From: Botryococcus braunii
Lineage: Eukaryota; Chlorophyta; Trebouxiophyceae
Assembly (NCBI GenBank): GCA_002005505.1
Contig: MVGU01001159.1
Location: forward strand, 51,001 to 115,000
Length of the DNA: 64,000 bases
Direction of reading: 5' to 3'
Each line of letters starts with the position of its first letter. Positions within the stretch are counted from its first letter, which is position 1. A model generated the notes under the pieces. The model did not search any database. It was given only the letters and a program-made list of their open reading frames with translations, and had not been told where the DNA came from. The translations under genes were made by a program, and so were the position numbers. Positions 1 to 10,160 of the stretch are shown here, piece by piece.

Positions 1-326
1 CCGACCTGCCGCAGGTGTCGTTCAAACAGTGCTCGGGTTACAAATCCTGGGTCTCCGTTGATGAAGGAACACTCCCAGGCTGTGACTTTGTAAGCAGGGT
101 AGACTGGAAATCTCCGTTTGAACCACCGTGGAGGGTCTAGTCTGCCCTGTCCGTATTTTCGGCTGACAACGTCCTTGATGATGAATGCTCGTTCCTCAGG
201 TGTTCTTGGTCCTGTCTCTCCACCAGCTCTTCTCAAGCTGTCATATGTCGGTGGTGGAGGTGGAGGAAGCCTCATAGGTCTCGCAGAGCCCGTAGACATT
301 CTCCCGCTCTGTCTCGTTCGTCCCAT
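1..326 (-). CDS. 5' end of an LTR-retrotransposon gag-like ORF, cut by the left edge
   Basis: An open frame on the minus strand runs from about position 400 off the left edge with no stop. The first ATG is at 326, followed by more at 299 and about 272. The visible 108 residues start with an Arg/Pro-rich stretch including six prolines in a row, then a basic aromatic segment containing RKYGQGRLDPPRWFKRRFP. It lies 54 bases downstream of a putative primer-binding site (380-392) and LTR, which is the position of gag. I do not recognise the protein family. The gag role is inferred from position only. Confidence 0.5.
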   Translation of the reverse strand, partial: MGRTRQSGRMSTGSARPMRLPPPPPPTYDSLRRAGGETGPRTPEERAFIIKDVVSRKYGQGRLDPPRWFKRRFPVYPAYKVTAWECSFINGDPGFVTRALFERHLRQV

Positions 327-379
327 CGCAGATTCTTCCGTTCGGGTCACACATCTCAAATGCTCAGCGTACGAGTTGG

Positions 380-392
380 TGGGCCCATAACC
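380..392 (-). promoter_or_regulatory. Putative primer-binding site, half tRNA-iMet type
   Basis: The plus-strand 13-mer TGGGCCCATAACC abuts a TG dinucleotide at 393, which starts the LTR on this strand. Exactly the same 13-mer abuts the LTR of copia element F (61086-61098). The sequence matches the anticodon stem-loop of eukaryotic initiator tRNA-Met, the region used as a half-tRNA primer by Drosophila copia and yeast Ty5. Confidence 0.6.
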
Positions 393-893
393 TGAACAAT
401 TCTGAGCGTGGCGTTTCCTGTATGACCCGGGCACGAAGGGTGATTAGCTCGTCGGCACTCTTGTTGTGTGTAGGAGAACAAGCAGTGACCGAATGTGAAT
501 GAGGACTTGATAGGCAACAGACAAGAAATAAGCACCCGAAGTGCCTTTAATGTCCCAATCAAGTGATTACAATGCTACTTGCTTTCTCTCATCACTCCGT
601 AATTCAAACTACTTAATCTACGTAACTACCGATAGTCTGCATTACCAGTGTTCAATGAGGAAAACATTAGCACCAACTTAATAACATTACCTAGACCTCT
701 TCCTAACCAATTGTCAATGAGGCTTCTGTCACTCAACGTCAGGTTACCTGTATGACCCGGGCACGAAGGGTGATTAGCTCGTCGGCGCTCTTGTTGTGTG
801 TAGGAGAACAAGCAGTGACCGAATGTGAATGAGGACTTGATAGGCAACAGACAAGAGATAAGCACCCGAAGTGCCTTTAATGTCCCAATCAAG
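393..893 (-). repeat. Probable 5' LTR region containing a 147-bp direct duplication
   Basis: Bases 417-563 and 747-893 are near-identical direct repeats (147 bp each) separated by 183 bp. They produce a duplicated minus-strand peptide in the six-frame translation, which I regard as non-coding. The region follows the putative primer-binding site at 380-392 and starts with TG, so it is probably the LTR of the left-edge element. The outer LTR end cannot be fixed because the partner LTR is outside the window. The copia F LTRs also carry an internal duplication. Confidence 0.5.
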
Positions 894-1581
894 AGCCTCG
901 TCCTTGCACACCGGCGTCATAAATCCTTTCTAGCAAACCGTGTCCAATTACCTCATTCTCCCTAATCTATGCGAAATTGGTCTAGATTGATTCTGGCAGA
1001 ATACCTAGGTTCTGCCACCTATTACTCATTCTAATGAATGTTCCCGCTGGTTAATCCGAGCTGATCTGGCCGCTATTACTCTTCTGAGGGAAAGGCACCA
1101 AATGTTCTTTCACTATTATAACAGTATTCCTAGCTCGCTACTTAGTAAAATGTGTGGCATTGTACATAGTTTTATATATGTAAATAGTTTTGATGTGTCT
1201 GAACTCCAGTCCGTTTATACCCTTCATGTTGATGAGGCTTTGACTGATCCCTGCCACTGAGCTGTGATTGCCCAGTGCTGCAGGAATGTTGTTTAAATGT
1301 TAACTGTCTCACTTGATGGCGCTATAAGCGTAAGAGCATGCTTTGTCACGGAAAGGAAATACAACGTCCTTTGGCTGAAGGGGTGACAATATATCTAGAA
1401 TTGACTAGAATGCAGATCCACAGGGTGCTTACCTGCCCAAAACCTAACAGATGCTCTTCAATAAAAGTTTGAAAAATCGTGACCCGGCACAAGCGGAGGA
1501 AAAATGTTATGTATGAGTTTTTAGGGGGAAAAGTGAAATATATCAGTCAGAAGTGAATATATCAGTGTCGGGTTTGACGAG
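894..1581. other. Stretch with no recognisable gene
   Basis: AT-rich sequence between the left LTR-like region and the Helitron terminus. I see no long ORF, domain or clear repeat. Part of it may still belong to the left LTR, whose outer end is unknown. Confidence 0.5.
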
Positions 1582-1585
1582 TATT

Positions 1586-1604
1586 GCTGGCGAAAAGGGC
1601 CAGC
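1586..1604 (-). repeat. Terminal hairpin of the Helitron
   Basis: GCTGGC and GCCAGC flank a GAAAAG loop (one extra G here). The same hairpin without the extra base is at 51540-51557, and similarity between the two loci stops four bases outside it. Confidence 0.6.
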
Positions 1605-1974
1605 TTCAGCCCCGGCCTTTGGCAGTACGTGAAGGTGGCGTGAGTCGCAATTGGGCATTAATGGTGGTGGTGACCGAGTAATCAAAGACACCTTGGTGAA
1701 CACGAGTTAGAATTACAAACGGCTTAAGTGCACACAAATACGACAAATTCTATTGCAAATGCCTTCACCACGCTGTAATACATAATAACTCGAGACAATG
1801 ATAGCGGCATTCGGTAAGGTTAGACTTCTACTAAGGTAAAACCAAGGTCTATGCTGCCGAGATCAGTTGACGTATGAAAATGAGCATGGATGCATGTAAA
1901 TGCTTCACTCATAATACTAATGCTTCCCAAATTGAAGTTCCTATATGCGCTGAGTTGCTTAGTGTTGTGCCGTC

Positions 1975-2494
1975 CTAGATGGATAGCATCCGAGCCTCTG
2001 CCTGCCGCAATCGTGCATACTCTTCCGCGACCTTGGGGTCAGCCTTATAAAGACTTCGTTCGACCAAGCCGATAAGCAAAACCCCATCAAGACTCCGCAC
2101 TCTACTAAGGGCAACGTAAGCTTGCCCATGAGCGAAGATTGTACGTCCAAGGTCTATCACGGCGCGATCCATGGAAAGGCCTTGAACTCCGATGGATGGT
2201 GATGGCCCATGACAATTGCAAAGGAAATTGGCTTCGCTCAATGACATGCCTTCCATTTGAAGTGCGAAATCTCGCAGTGGCTCTGCCTATGGGTGTGTAT
2301 TCACTCATACTCCCTGCACAAGAAGATAGGATGTTGTAAGCTTGTGGAACAGATAAAGGGTAAGACCAGATGGGTCCAGGATGGGTGTCAAAGTGATTAG
2401 TGCCATGTGGAAATATTTGAACAAATGCCATGGCCTCTATCCCTTGGATTGCATGGATGCTTGCTGGAGGCCCATCATGACGTGGTAAGTTCAC
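1975..2494 (-). pseudogene. Helitron Pif1-type helicase, C-terminal remnant
   Basis: Two minus-strand frames together give the signature end of a Helitron helicase. Bases 2105-2494 encode ...RSQFPLQLSWAITIHRS... and bases 1975-2256 encode ...IDLGRTIFAHGQAYVALSRVRSLDG.... The two overlap and are out of frame, so at least one frameshift separates them. This segment corresponds to helicase motifs V and VI of the SF1B Pif1/RecD family. The Walker A and B parts that should precede it are not seen. It ends with a short basic tail about 400 bases before the terminal hairpin. Confidence 0.8.
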
Positions 2495-2533
2495 AGATGT
2501 ACGCGCGCCACGAGCGGAAGCACTTGCGGGGCA

Positions 2534-3460
<927 letters not shown>

Positions 3461-3640
3461 GGGGGGTACCTACATATCAATATGAAATGACAACCCTGGT
3501 CAAATGGCATGTTGTGGATCTCATGAAATGTGTAGTAAATGGTCCGAAGCGCACCTTGCCTTGTTCGATGTGGCAACGGCAATGCTTACAAAGGCACAAC
3601 GCCTCTTGTGTAAGTTCTTCATGGATCGTCCCCAGCATCT

Positions 3641-3955
3641 CTACGGCTCTAATGGAAACCTGTCCACATGAGTAAGATGAGCATGTTCCATTGCCAATGA
3701 CCTCAGATACAACTCATGGACATTATGGCTTAAGCAAGAACTTACCTCCGACCCAACCCGTGGTCTCACTACTTGGTAGCGGTACATCCTCCTGTTACAA
3801 CTGCTGCAAATACATGTTGGGGCTTGACAGAATGTGTCCAGCAAAGCAAGGTCCCGGTGGAGAGGTGGAGGGTTGACCGGTGGAGGTACTGCGTTCCGAG
3901 CACGGGGACGTCTGACTCTGATCATGGGGAATGCCCGCCCTCTGATACCGTCCAT
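3641..3955 (-). pseudogene. Cys-rich N-terminal segment of the Helitron protein
   Basis: This minus-strand frame contains PTCICSSCNRRMYRYQVV, a CxCxxC zinc-binding-like motif resembling the cysteine-rich region that precedes DUF6570 in Helitron polyproteins. It lies immediately upstream (minus strand) of the DUF6570-like frame. The intervening 3460-3641 stretch reads ...LCKHCRCHIEQG... in another frame, another Cys pair, so the protein is frame-broken here. Confidence 0.5.
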
Positions 3956-4607
3956 AGACGCCGTCGGGAGAGGCGGATTGCTGCAGCATCATGTGGGGCA
4001 CGCGGAACTCTAATTACGGGGATTGCTGCAGCATGATGTACAGCACGGGGAACTCTGATTACGGGGAATGAACGCCCTCTGCTACGGTCCATGTGACGCC
4101 GCCGGGAGAGGCGTCGAGCAGCAAAGGTGGGTAATGACGTGCTTGGAATAGAGGGGGACACAAGGTGTTGCCCAGCACCTGCACAACATGCTTGCATGAG
4201 ATGGATGCAACGTACTTCCTTGAAGCATTATTTCATTATTCTTTAAACATGAATTGTGAGGCGTTACCTAGAGTTGGCGTTGGAGATTGAGGAACAATGT
4301 GAGGTGGACGTGCGTTGCAAACACGGGCAACTCTAACGATAGGGAGATGATGTCCTCTGTTATTATCCATGAGACGTCGCCTAGAAAGGCGTCTCGCAGC
4401 ACACGTGATTGATGACGGGGCAGAAGTCGTTAAGGTATCCCCTATAAGGCTTGCAGGTAGAGACCATGGAGGAGCTTGTGGTCCCATTGCACCTCGAGCA
4501 ATGCGAGCTAGAGGTGCCTTGCGAGCAAGGGGAACTCTGATTTTAGGGAATGGATACCCCCTCTTGATATCCATGAGACGACGCCGGGACAAGCGCCTAG
4601 TAGATGA
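3905..4607. repeat. Four interspersed ~80-nt units with an internal hairpin
   Basis: Units at about 3905-3987, 4047-4126, 4321-4403 and 4527-4607 share GGGAACTCTGATT, GGGAATG, CCCTCTG, TCCATGAGACG and a hairpin of the form GACGCC...GGCGTC. A partial unit lies at about 4005-4030. Read on the minus strand they encode a recurring RRLSRRRLMD..RG..FP.IRVP motif; read on the plus strand they encode MRRR-rich peptides. I cannot tell whether they are coding. Two units are retained at 51640-51912. Confidence 0.65.
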
Positions 4608-4889
4608 GCTATTCCCCGTAAGAGTTGGTAGTGGAGGGCATAAAGGGACATGTGAGGATGTTTGCAAGCCACCATGTCCCATTGCAGCTTCAAACAGAGT
4701 TCCCAACTGTGAAGCAGGAGCTCTTAAGTCGTGTGCGTCCACCTCGGATATACAACCCCTTCCATGAGGATGATTATGGCCTATTGCATCCCCAATTAGC
4801 ATGGTGTCCCTGCTTACACTATACTCTAAAGGGACAGATGTGTTGGAGTCTTCTCCATTTCCTGCACAGCATGCTTGCAAGTAAGGCAC
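4236..4889 (-). CDS. Uncharacterised ORF in the 5' part of the Helitron
   Basis: A 217-codon minus-strand frame upstream of the Cys-rich segment. It contains two of the RRLSRRR-MD-RG-FP repeats and is preserved as a 255-codon frame in the derivative at 51342-52109, whose C-terminal part differs because of the internal deletion. The conserved part begins with a His/Gly/Arg-rich stretch and ...SQLGTLFE.AM.HGGLQTSSH. No known domain was recognised. It may be the N-terminal end of the Helitron protein or a fortuitous frame over repeats. Confidence 0.3.
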   Translation of the reverse strand: MPYLQACCAGNGEDSNTSVPLEYSVSRDTMLIGDAIGHNHPHGRGCISEVDAHDLRAPASQLGTLFEAAMGHGGLQTSSHVPLCPPLPTLTGNSSSTRRLSRRRLMDIKRGYPFPKIRVPLARKAPLARIARGAMGPQAPPWSLPASLIGDTLTTSAPSSITCAARRLSRRRLMDNNRGHHLPIVRVARVCNARPPHIVPQSPTPTLGNASQFMFKE

Positions 4890-5651
4890 TTCATGACATC
4901 AAAGCGAGCAGAGATACATTAAAGCGAGCAAAGATAGTACTAAAGATAATACCTGTTGAAGCCACCAGAAGAGGGGCAGGTGAAATGCCAGCTGCAAACA
5001 CCAACATCAAATGAAATAATCACTTCATATGTCTCAAGGATGGCAAATCAAGAGTGGTGCGAAGGCATTACCGGACGGGCAACAATGTCCGTAGGATGGA
5101 TCATAAAGAAGTAAAGTACTTACCCTCTCGACAGCGCGCCTCAGAATCTCGAGTATGCTGCTCTGCCCTTTGAAGATTTCTAGCAACCACACTGCTGGGT
5201 GTAATATTCACTACTCTACTCTGAGGTTCCATGGGGATCGCGAGTAGAAGGAATAGGATATTAATAACACCATTGCCCGCTTATCGGAGACCTGAAAATT
5301 ACCGTTAAAGTCACATACATGCGGTTCCCGAATTTCAGTCCACTTAAATTAAGTCAAGGGTCCCACGAGTAAAGCATGGGCATATCGAGTTCCATTGACA
5401 TACACGTTCTCGGAATAACACAAGTCACAAGACACAAGAAGCGATACGCAAGAGAGAGAGAGAAAGTTTATGAAGGCCTCCCGTGGGGTTTAGAATGGGT
5501 CCAAGCTGTTGTTGCTGTTGTTGTTTCGCGAAGTGAGTCCTTCGGAAGCATCCGTTGCAAGTTGCGTGCGACAGTGCGACAGTGCGACAATGCTTACAAT
5601 TAACTTTGAACTCCTTCGATCTTTGACTTTAATCTATTCTGATACTCTCTC

Positions 5652-6542
5652 ATGACTTCTATGCTTTCGAGTATTCTTGGGGAGAAGCGTGCCCGTCCGG
5701 AATCGCCATCCCCTACCACGGATGGGAAGTCTAAGACCCTCGGCGAGGATGCCCTTGCCAGTATTACCTCTGAGCTCAAAATATTTTTGTGATCCGAACT
5801 TAATGATAAGCTTCAGGCGGCCGTGGCCGACGCTTTGGTTCCCTTTAAACTTCAGATTCAGCAACAGATCGGCGAGATCCTCGCGCCCCTCCACACTCAG
5901 ATTGCCGTCTTTGTGGAAAATATGGAGGCTAAGGTGGAGGCAAAGTTGGATAACAAACTCCTTGAGGTTCAGGAGATTGTACGCGCCGGTTATGAAGACC
6001 TGGACAACAAGTTTTCCAAGTGCGACTCCTCTCTAGACGCTCTGGAGAGAAAGTTTCGCTCTCCTAACGCCATCCTTTTTGGGGTGGAGGAGAGCGTGGG
6101 GGAAAAAACCCTCAATGCAGTTACGTCCTTTCTCAACTGCGAGATTCATGAGGCAGCTCGGCTTGGGAAGTTTGTTGCTGGTGCTCCTCGTGCTCGTCCA
6201 GTTCTCATCCGGTTCCACTCCACTGCAGACAAACATGCCGCTTACAAGAAATCCAAGGACCTCAGGAGGCGCTTTCACGTTTCTATGGACGACGACCTCA
6301 CACCCAAGCAACGTGCAGCCCGGGCAGCTCTCCAACCTCAAGCCACCGCCTTGCGCAACCAGGGCTGGATCACCTTCTGGAGGGGCGAATCCTTATTCAA
6401 AGTCAAGGGGCAAGGGCCCCCCGTCAAAGTGCTCCCTGGAGTTTTTGCTGCTCCCCCTTCAGCTTCCCCAGCTCCTACTCCTTCTGCTCCCCCAGCTACG
6501 GGCCCGGGTCCATCCTCTCGAGCTCAGGGCCCCGCTGCTTAG
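5652..6542 (+). pseudogene. L1-like LINE ORF1 (nucleic-acid-binding protein), with an in-frame TGA
   Basis: From ATG 5652 the frame encodes a short basic N-terminus, hits an in-frame TGA at 5790-5792, and continues in the same frame to TAG 6540-6542. After the TGA come a coiled-coil-like stretch rich in charged heptads (about 5823-6050) and a segment resembling the L1 ORF1 RRM plus C-terminal domain (FGVEES, RARPVLIRF, DDDLTPKQRAARAAL). The end is Pro/Ala/Ser-rich. The TGA lies in a CpG-type context (CGA to TGA would explain it), so it is probably decay. If 5790 is ignored the protein is about 296 residues. Confidence 0.7.
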
Positions 6543-9500
6543 GAACCCGTTGGTCAAGTCACTCTTTCGCTTCTGACCTGGAATATCCGTGGCCTCACAG
6601 ATTCTAAGTTCCACCTCTATGATTATGGTCGGTTTTTTCATGAGTTCGATGTAGTAATGTTACAAGAGACTCTGCATAAGCATATTGATCCGGATCTGTT
6701 TAGGGGCTTTCAACTTTTTTGTTCTCCACCGCAACTTTCTCTTGACAAGACAGGTTATGGTTTGGTGATTGCCGTTAAGGTCAGTTCCTTGTACAGTGCC
6801 CAACTATGGGCCACCACATCTTCGTCCCTTTGGGTATCCCTGCGTTTTGTGCACGACACCCATTCCCCACTTTACTTAGGCAACGTTTACATTCCCCCCC
6901 TTGGGTCCCCGCTCCTTCAGACTGTTCCTATTCCCACTCGTTACGATGAGTTATATGGGGTTCTGGCGTCCAGTGACGGTTATGTCTTTCTGGGGAGTGA
7001 CTTCAATGGACATATTGAGTATGTTTCTACCTCTTCCTCGGTTGATGTCGGCAAATTCAGTGGTCAAGATCCTAGTGGCCGCCAGCTTGTCACCTTGGCT
7101 GACCAAAGTGGGTTACTTATATGCACGGGCCGTGTCCCGGGGGACTTTCATGCTCCTCCGATGTACCGTGCCACCAGCCGTACCTCTGCCACTCGCCCAG
7201 ATCATATTTTGGTTTCTTCGTTGCTTCACACTTGCCTCCAATCGGTCACGGTTTCCACTGAGTTAAGGGGTTCTGATCACTACCCCATTGCCTCATCGGT
7301 GGCGCTCACCGGGCTTTCTTATCAGGAGTCGAGTCCTTCTCATTTGGGGGTGCCACTGAAACAAGTCCATTGGCGAGGGGGTTGTCGTTTAGCTTATGTG
7401 CATCGTTTGGAGCTCGCAGCTCCCGCCTTGGGTCGTTGTGCGGATTTAGCAGTGGCAGGGCATGTGGAGGAAGCACTTACCACACTGTCCCAAGTCTTAG
7501 TCCGTGCGGCTCACGATGCGGACATGCGGATGTATAGTGTTCGGTTAGCTTCTCCTGCTAGGAATCCCCCACACCAGCCATTCTATGACCAGGAATGTGT
7601 TAGACTCAAGCGGGACTGGCGGCGGGCAGGTCGCTTGCATGGGTTTTCTGACCCTGCCGTGCGTGGACTTGAGCGGCACTATCATTCCTATGTGCGGTCC
7701 CGTAAACGGGTGTGGCTCATGTCTCAATTGGATGAGTGTGTTGCTCTCTTTCATACTTGCCCCCGTCTCTTTTGGCGGACGCTCCGTGGCCACCCCCCTT
7801 CCTTGCCCCTGCCCTTGCATGACCATCAGATGTGGGGCACCTTCATGTCTGGGTTCACTGGGGGGGATGTAGCTGCCCCTGCTGAACCGCTTCTCTCCTT
7901 GTCTGAGGTGGCGTATCCACCTTCTCCGGTCACCGATGACTCCCTTAACCAACCCTTCACCTTACAGGAAATGGAAGATGCCCTTGGTACCTTGCACACG
8001 GGTAGGAGTGTTGGATTTCAGGGTTTTCCGTCTGAATTCCTTCGCTTCGCCCAACGCCCCCCTGACCCCCACACCCGTAGACAGGACCCCCATCTCTTGG
8101 CCCCGCTCTTGTTGACCATTGTCAATGCCATGTTTCAGGTTGGGCGCATTCCCCCTGCCTTCAATGTGTCTCGGGTCGTCCCTGTGTTTAAACCCGGGGC
8201 CAAGGACGTATTAGATACGGCAAATTACCGCCCTCTTGCTGTCCCTGAACCCTTCATGCGGTTGTATGCCACTCTCTTGAACACTCGGCTTATTCGGCAT
8301 CTGGAAACCCAGGGGTTGCGCTGTCAAGCCCAAACTGGCTTCCGCCCAGGTTTTTCCACCTTGCATCAGCTCTTTGCGGTTCAGCACTTCATTGACCTTG
8401 CTACGCCAGAGCACCCCTTATTTTTATGCTCTTTAGATTTGAGTAAAGCCTATGATCGGGTTCCTCGTCCCCTTCTTTGGGAGGCCTTATCTCGGGTGGG
8501 GGTACCTGCCCAATTTCGGGCTGCTGTGCAATCTTTGTTTGGCGATGCCTTAGTTACCTTATGTGCAGGGGGGACGTCCGGGGCGCTCGTGACGCCTCGG
8601 GTCGGTATCCTCCAGGGGTCCCCTATTAGTCCTACTCTGTTTGGTATCTTCTCGGATGGTCTCATTCGCTATGTTGAAGCTCGGTGTCCGGGTGTTGGGC
8701 CCGCCACCCGGGATGGTCGTTCTGTCCCTATTCAGGGCTATGCCGATGACTACAAGCTTCTGGCCAAGTCCCGGGACGAGTTGCAGGCTCACCTTCTCCC
8801 CGCTACTTCGGAGTGGTGCCAGTTCACGCGTATGCGGGTGAATGTCCCCAAGTCGCATTTCATGGTCTTCCCTCACTCGCAGGAGGCCCCCGTCCCCGTT
8901 ACGTATGATGGTCAACCCCTGCCTCGGGTGACCAAGGCTCGTCATTTAGGAGTCATCCTTTCTACGACTTCCGGTATTGGGGCTACCTTTGGCCACTTAC
9001 GTGGCAAGATGTGGGGTGCCTGGTCTACTATTTTCACGCGCTATGGCAATCTTAAATGCGCCACTTCGATTGGTCTTCTTGTGCGTCTCTTCTTGACGTG
9101 TGTGGTTCCTGCTTGTTCATATGGGTGTGAGGTATGGAGTCTCCGGGGGTTTTCCCCCTCCTCCCCTCAGCCCTCTGCAAACACTCTAGAAAAGGATTTT
9201 CTTACTATGCTCCGGATGATCCTAGGGGTTCGTCCCACTGTCCGTACTGATGTGCTCCTTGCCGAGGTAGGCGTTTGGCCCCTTCAGCATATTTGGTTGA
9301 AGCGGGTGGTCACCTTTTGGAACTCTCTGGCAGCTCTCCCCGCAGACCACTTGTATGCCCGCATTCATAGGGACTCTTGCTACTACGGGGTTACGGCTCG
9401 TCCCCCGTCCTGGGCGGCTTCTTTGATGTCCACCCTTCGACGCTTAGGGTACCCCTATGAGGTTGATTGTCAGCGCCCCCATCCTGTAGACATGGATACC

Positions 9501-9968
9501 TTTTTAGCCCTCGTTAGGCAGGCTAATACTCTCGATGTGCCTTCCCTCCATGTTTCCCCCCGGTTGGCCCCTACGGATCCTCAGCTGTGTACTTATGTGC
9601 GGTGGTTTGCGCGCCCTACTAAGGCTCAGCGTTCCCGCCTTTTTTATCTCTCTCTTGATGTTTCCAAGGTTCGGCTCTTTCTCAGGTTTCGTCTTGGTGT
9701 TCATGGCCTTCCCATTGATCTGGGCCGCCGGCAGCGGCTTCCGCGGCTTCAGCGAGTGTGTGATATGTGTGGTTCCGCTGTGGGTGATGAACACCACTTT
9801 GTTTTACACTGTCCCGCCCTTACGCCGGTGCGGGACCGTTACCCCCAGTTGTTTGCTAGTCCCTCACGGTCTCTTCGGCAGTTTATTTGGCAGGCTGACT
9901 TGCGTGCGGTTGTATCGTTCATCTCGGATGCCTTCCAGGCTCGTGTTGACTTATGCCGGACGCGGTGA
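6543..9968 (+). CDS. L1-like LINE ORF2: AP endonuclease and reverse transcriptase
   Basis: This frame follows the ORF1 TAG with no frame change. The endonuclease starts only 11 codons after the stop (TWNIRG at 6576), while the first ATG is at 6657, inside the endonuclease (MLQET, where the Glu is catalytic). Starting at 6657 would remove the first strand and its Asn. The endonuclease continues with GSDFNGH and SDHYPI. RT motifs follow: [22 protein letters not shown] and YADD (8739-8750). A zinc motif [18 protein letters not shown] lies near the C-terminus. No RNase H was recognised. Length is about 1,141 codons, close to usual for L1-clade ORF2. No poly(A) tail is evident after the stop. Confidence 0.85.
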   Translation, partial: EPVGQVTLSLLTWNIRGLTDSKFHLYDYGRFFHEFDVVMLQETLHKHIDPDLFRGFQLFCSPPQLSLDKTGYGLVIAVKVSSLYSAQLWATTSSSLWVSLRFVHDTHSPLYLGNVYIPPLGSPLLQTVPIPTRYDELYGVLASSDGYVFLGSDFNGHIEYVSTSSSVDVGKFSGQDPSGRQLVTLADQSGLLICTGRVPGDFHAPPMYRATSRTSATRPDHILVSSLLHTCLQSVTVSTELRGSDHYPIASSVALTGLSYQESSPSHLGVPLKQVHWRGGCRLAYVHRLELAAPALGRCADLAVAGHVEEALTTLSQVLVRAAHDADMRMYSVRLASPARNPPHQPFYDQECVRLKRDWRRAGRLHGFSDPAVRGLERHYHSYVRSRKRVWLMSQLDECVALFHTCPRLFWRTLRGHPPSLPLPLHDHQMWGTFMSGFTGGDVAAPAEPLLSLSEVAYPPSPVTDDSLNQPFTLQEMEDALGTLHTGRSVGFQGFPSEFLRFAQRPPDPHTRRQDPHLLAPLLLTIVNAMFQVGRIPPAFNVSRVVPVFKPGAKDVLDTANYRPLAVPEPFMRLYATLLNTRLIRHLETQGLRCQAQTGFRPGFSTLHQLFAVQHFIDLATPEHPLFLCSLDLSKAYDRVPRPLLWEALSRVGVPAQFRAAVQSLFGDALVTLCAGGTSGALVTPRVGILQGSPISPTLFGIFSDGLIRYVEARCPGVGPATRDGRSVPIQGYADDYKLLAKSRDELQAHLLPATSEWCQFTRMRVNVPKSHFMVFPHSQEAPVPVTYDGQPLPRVTKARHLGVILSTTSGIGATFGHLRGKMWGAWSTIFTRYGNLKCATSIGLLVRLFLTCVVPACSYGCEVWSLRGFSPSSPQPSANTLEKDFLTMLRMILGVRPTVRTDVLLAEVGVWPLQHIWLKRVVTFWNSLAALPADHLYARIHRDSCYYGVTARPPSWAASLMSTLRRLGYPYEVDCQRPHPVDMDTFLALVRQANTLDVPSLHVSPRLAPTDPQLCTYVRWFARPTKAQRSRLFYLSLDVSKVRLFLRFRLGVHGLPIDLGRRQRLPRLQRVCDMCGSAVGDEHHFVLHCPALTPVRDRYPQLFASPSRSLRQFIWQADLRAVVSFISDAFQARVDLCRTR

Positions 9969-10160
9969 CTTGGCCGCAGCCACGTGTGTGGCTGCCCCTC
10001 CCCCATTTATTCCCCATTTCCCCATTTCGTTTACGCCGTTGCGTGTCTAGTCTTTGGTTGGCTACCTCGGGTGGCCCGCTTTTCTTTATTTCGTGCTAGC
10101 GTGTGTTGTGGACATCTTATCATGCCCTTGTGGCTGGACAGATGTAACTTCTTCTTCCCT
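9969..10160 (+). other. 3' untranslated tail of the L1-like LINE
   Basis: Pyrimidine-rich sequence after the ORF2 stop, ending where the neighbouring RLE-LINE 3' end (TTACAAGAG) begins at 10161. No A-rich tail is visible, so the element end is uncertain. Confidence 0.4.

Noticed and set aside
380..392. Fragment of an initiator tRNA-Met gene
   Set aside because: Only 13 bases match and there is no cloverleaf around them; position next to an LTR makes a primer site more likely. The same holds for 61086-61098.
356..892. Duplicated 68- and 88-codon frames on the minus strand
   Set aside because: They lie in the 147-bp direct duplication of a probable LTR and show no motif.
417..893. TRIM element (two 147-bp LTRs around 183 bp)
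   Set aside because: No primer site or polypurine tract lies inside the repeats, whereas a primer-like site and gag-like frame lie outside at 380-392 and below, so an LTR-internal duplication fits better.
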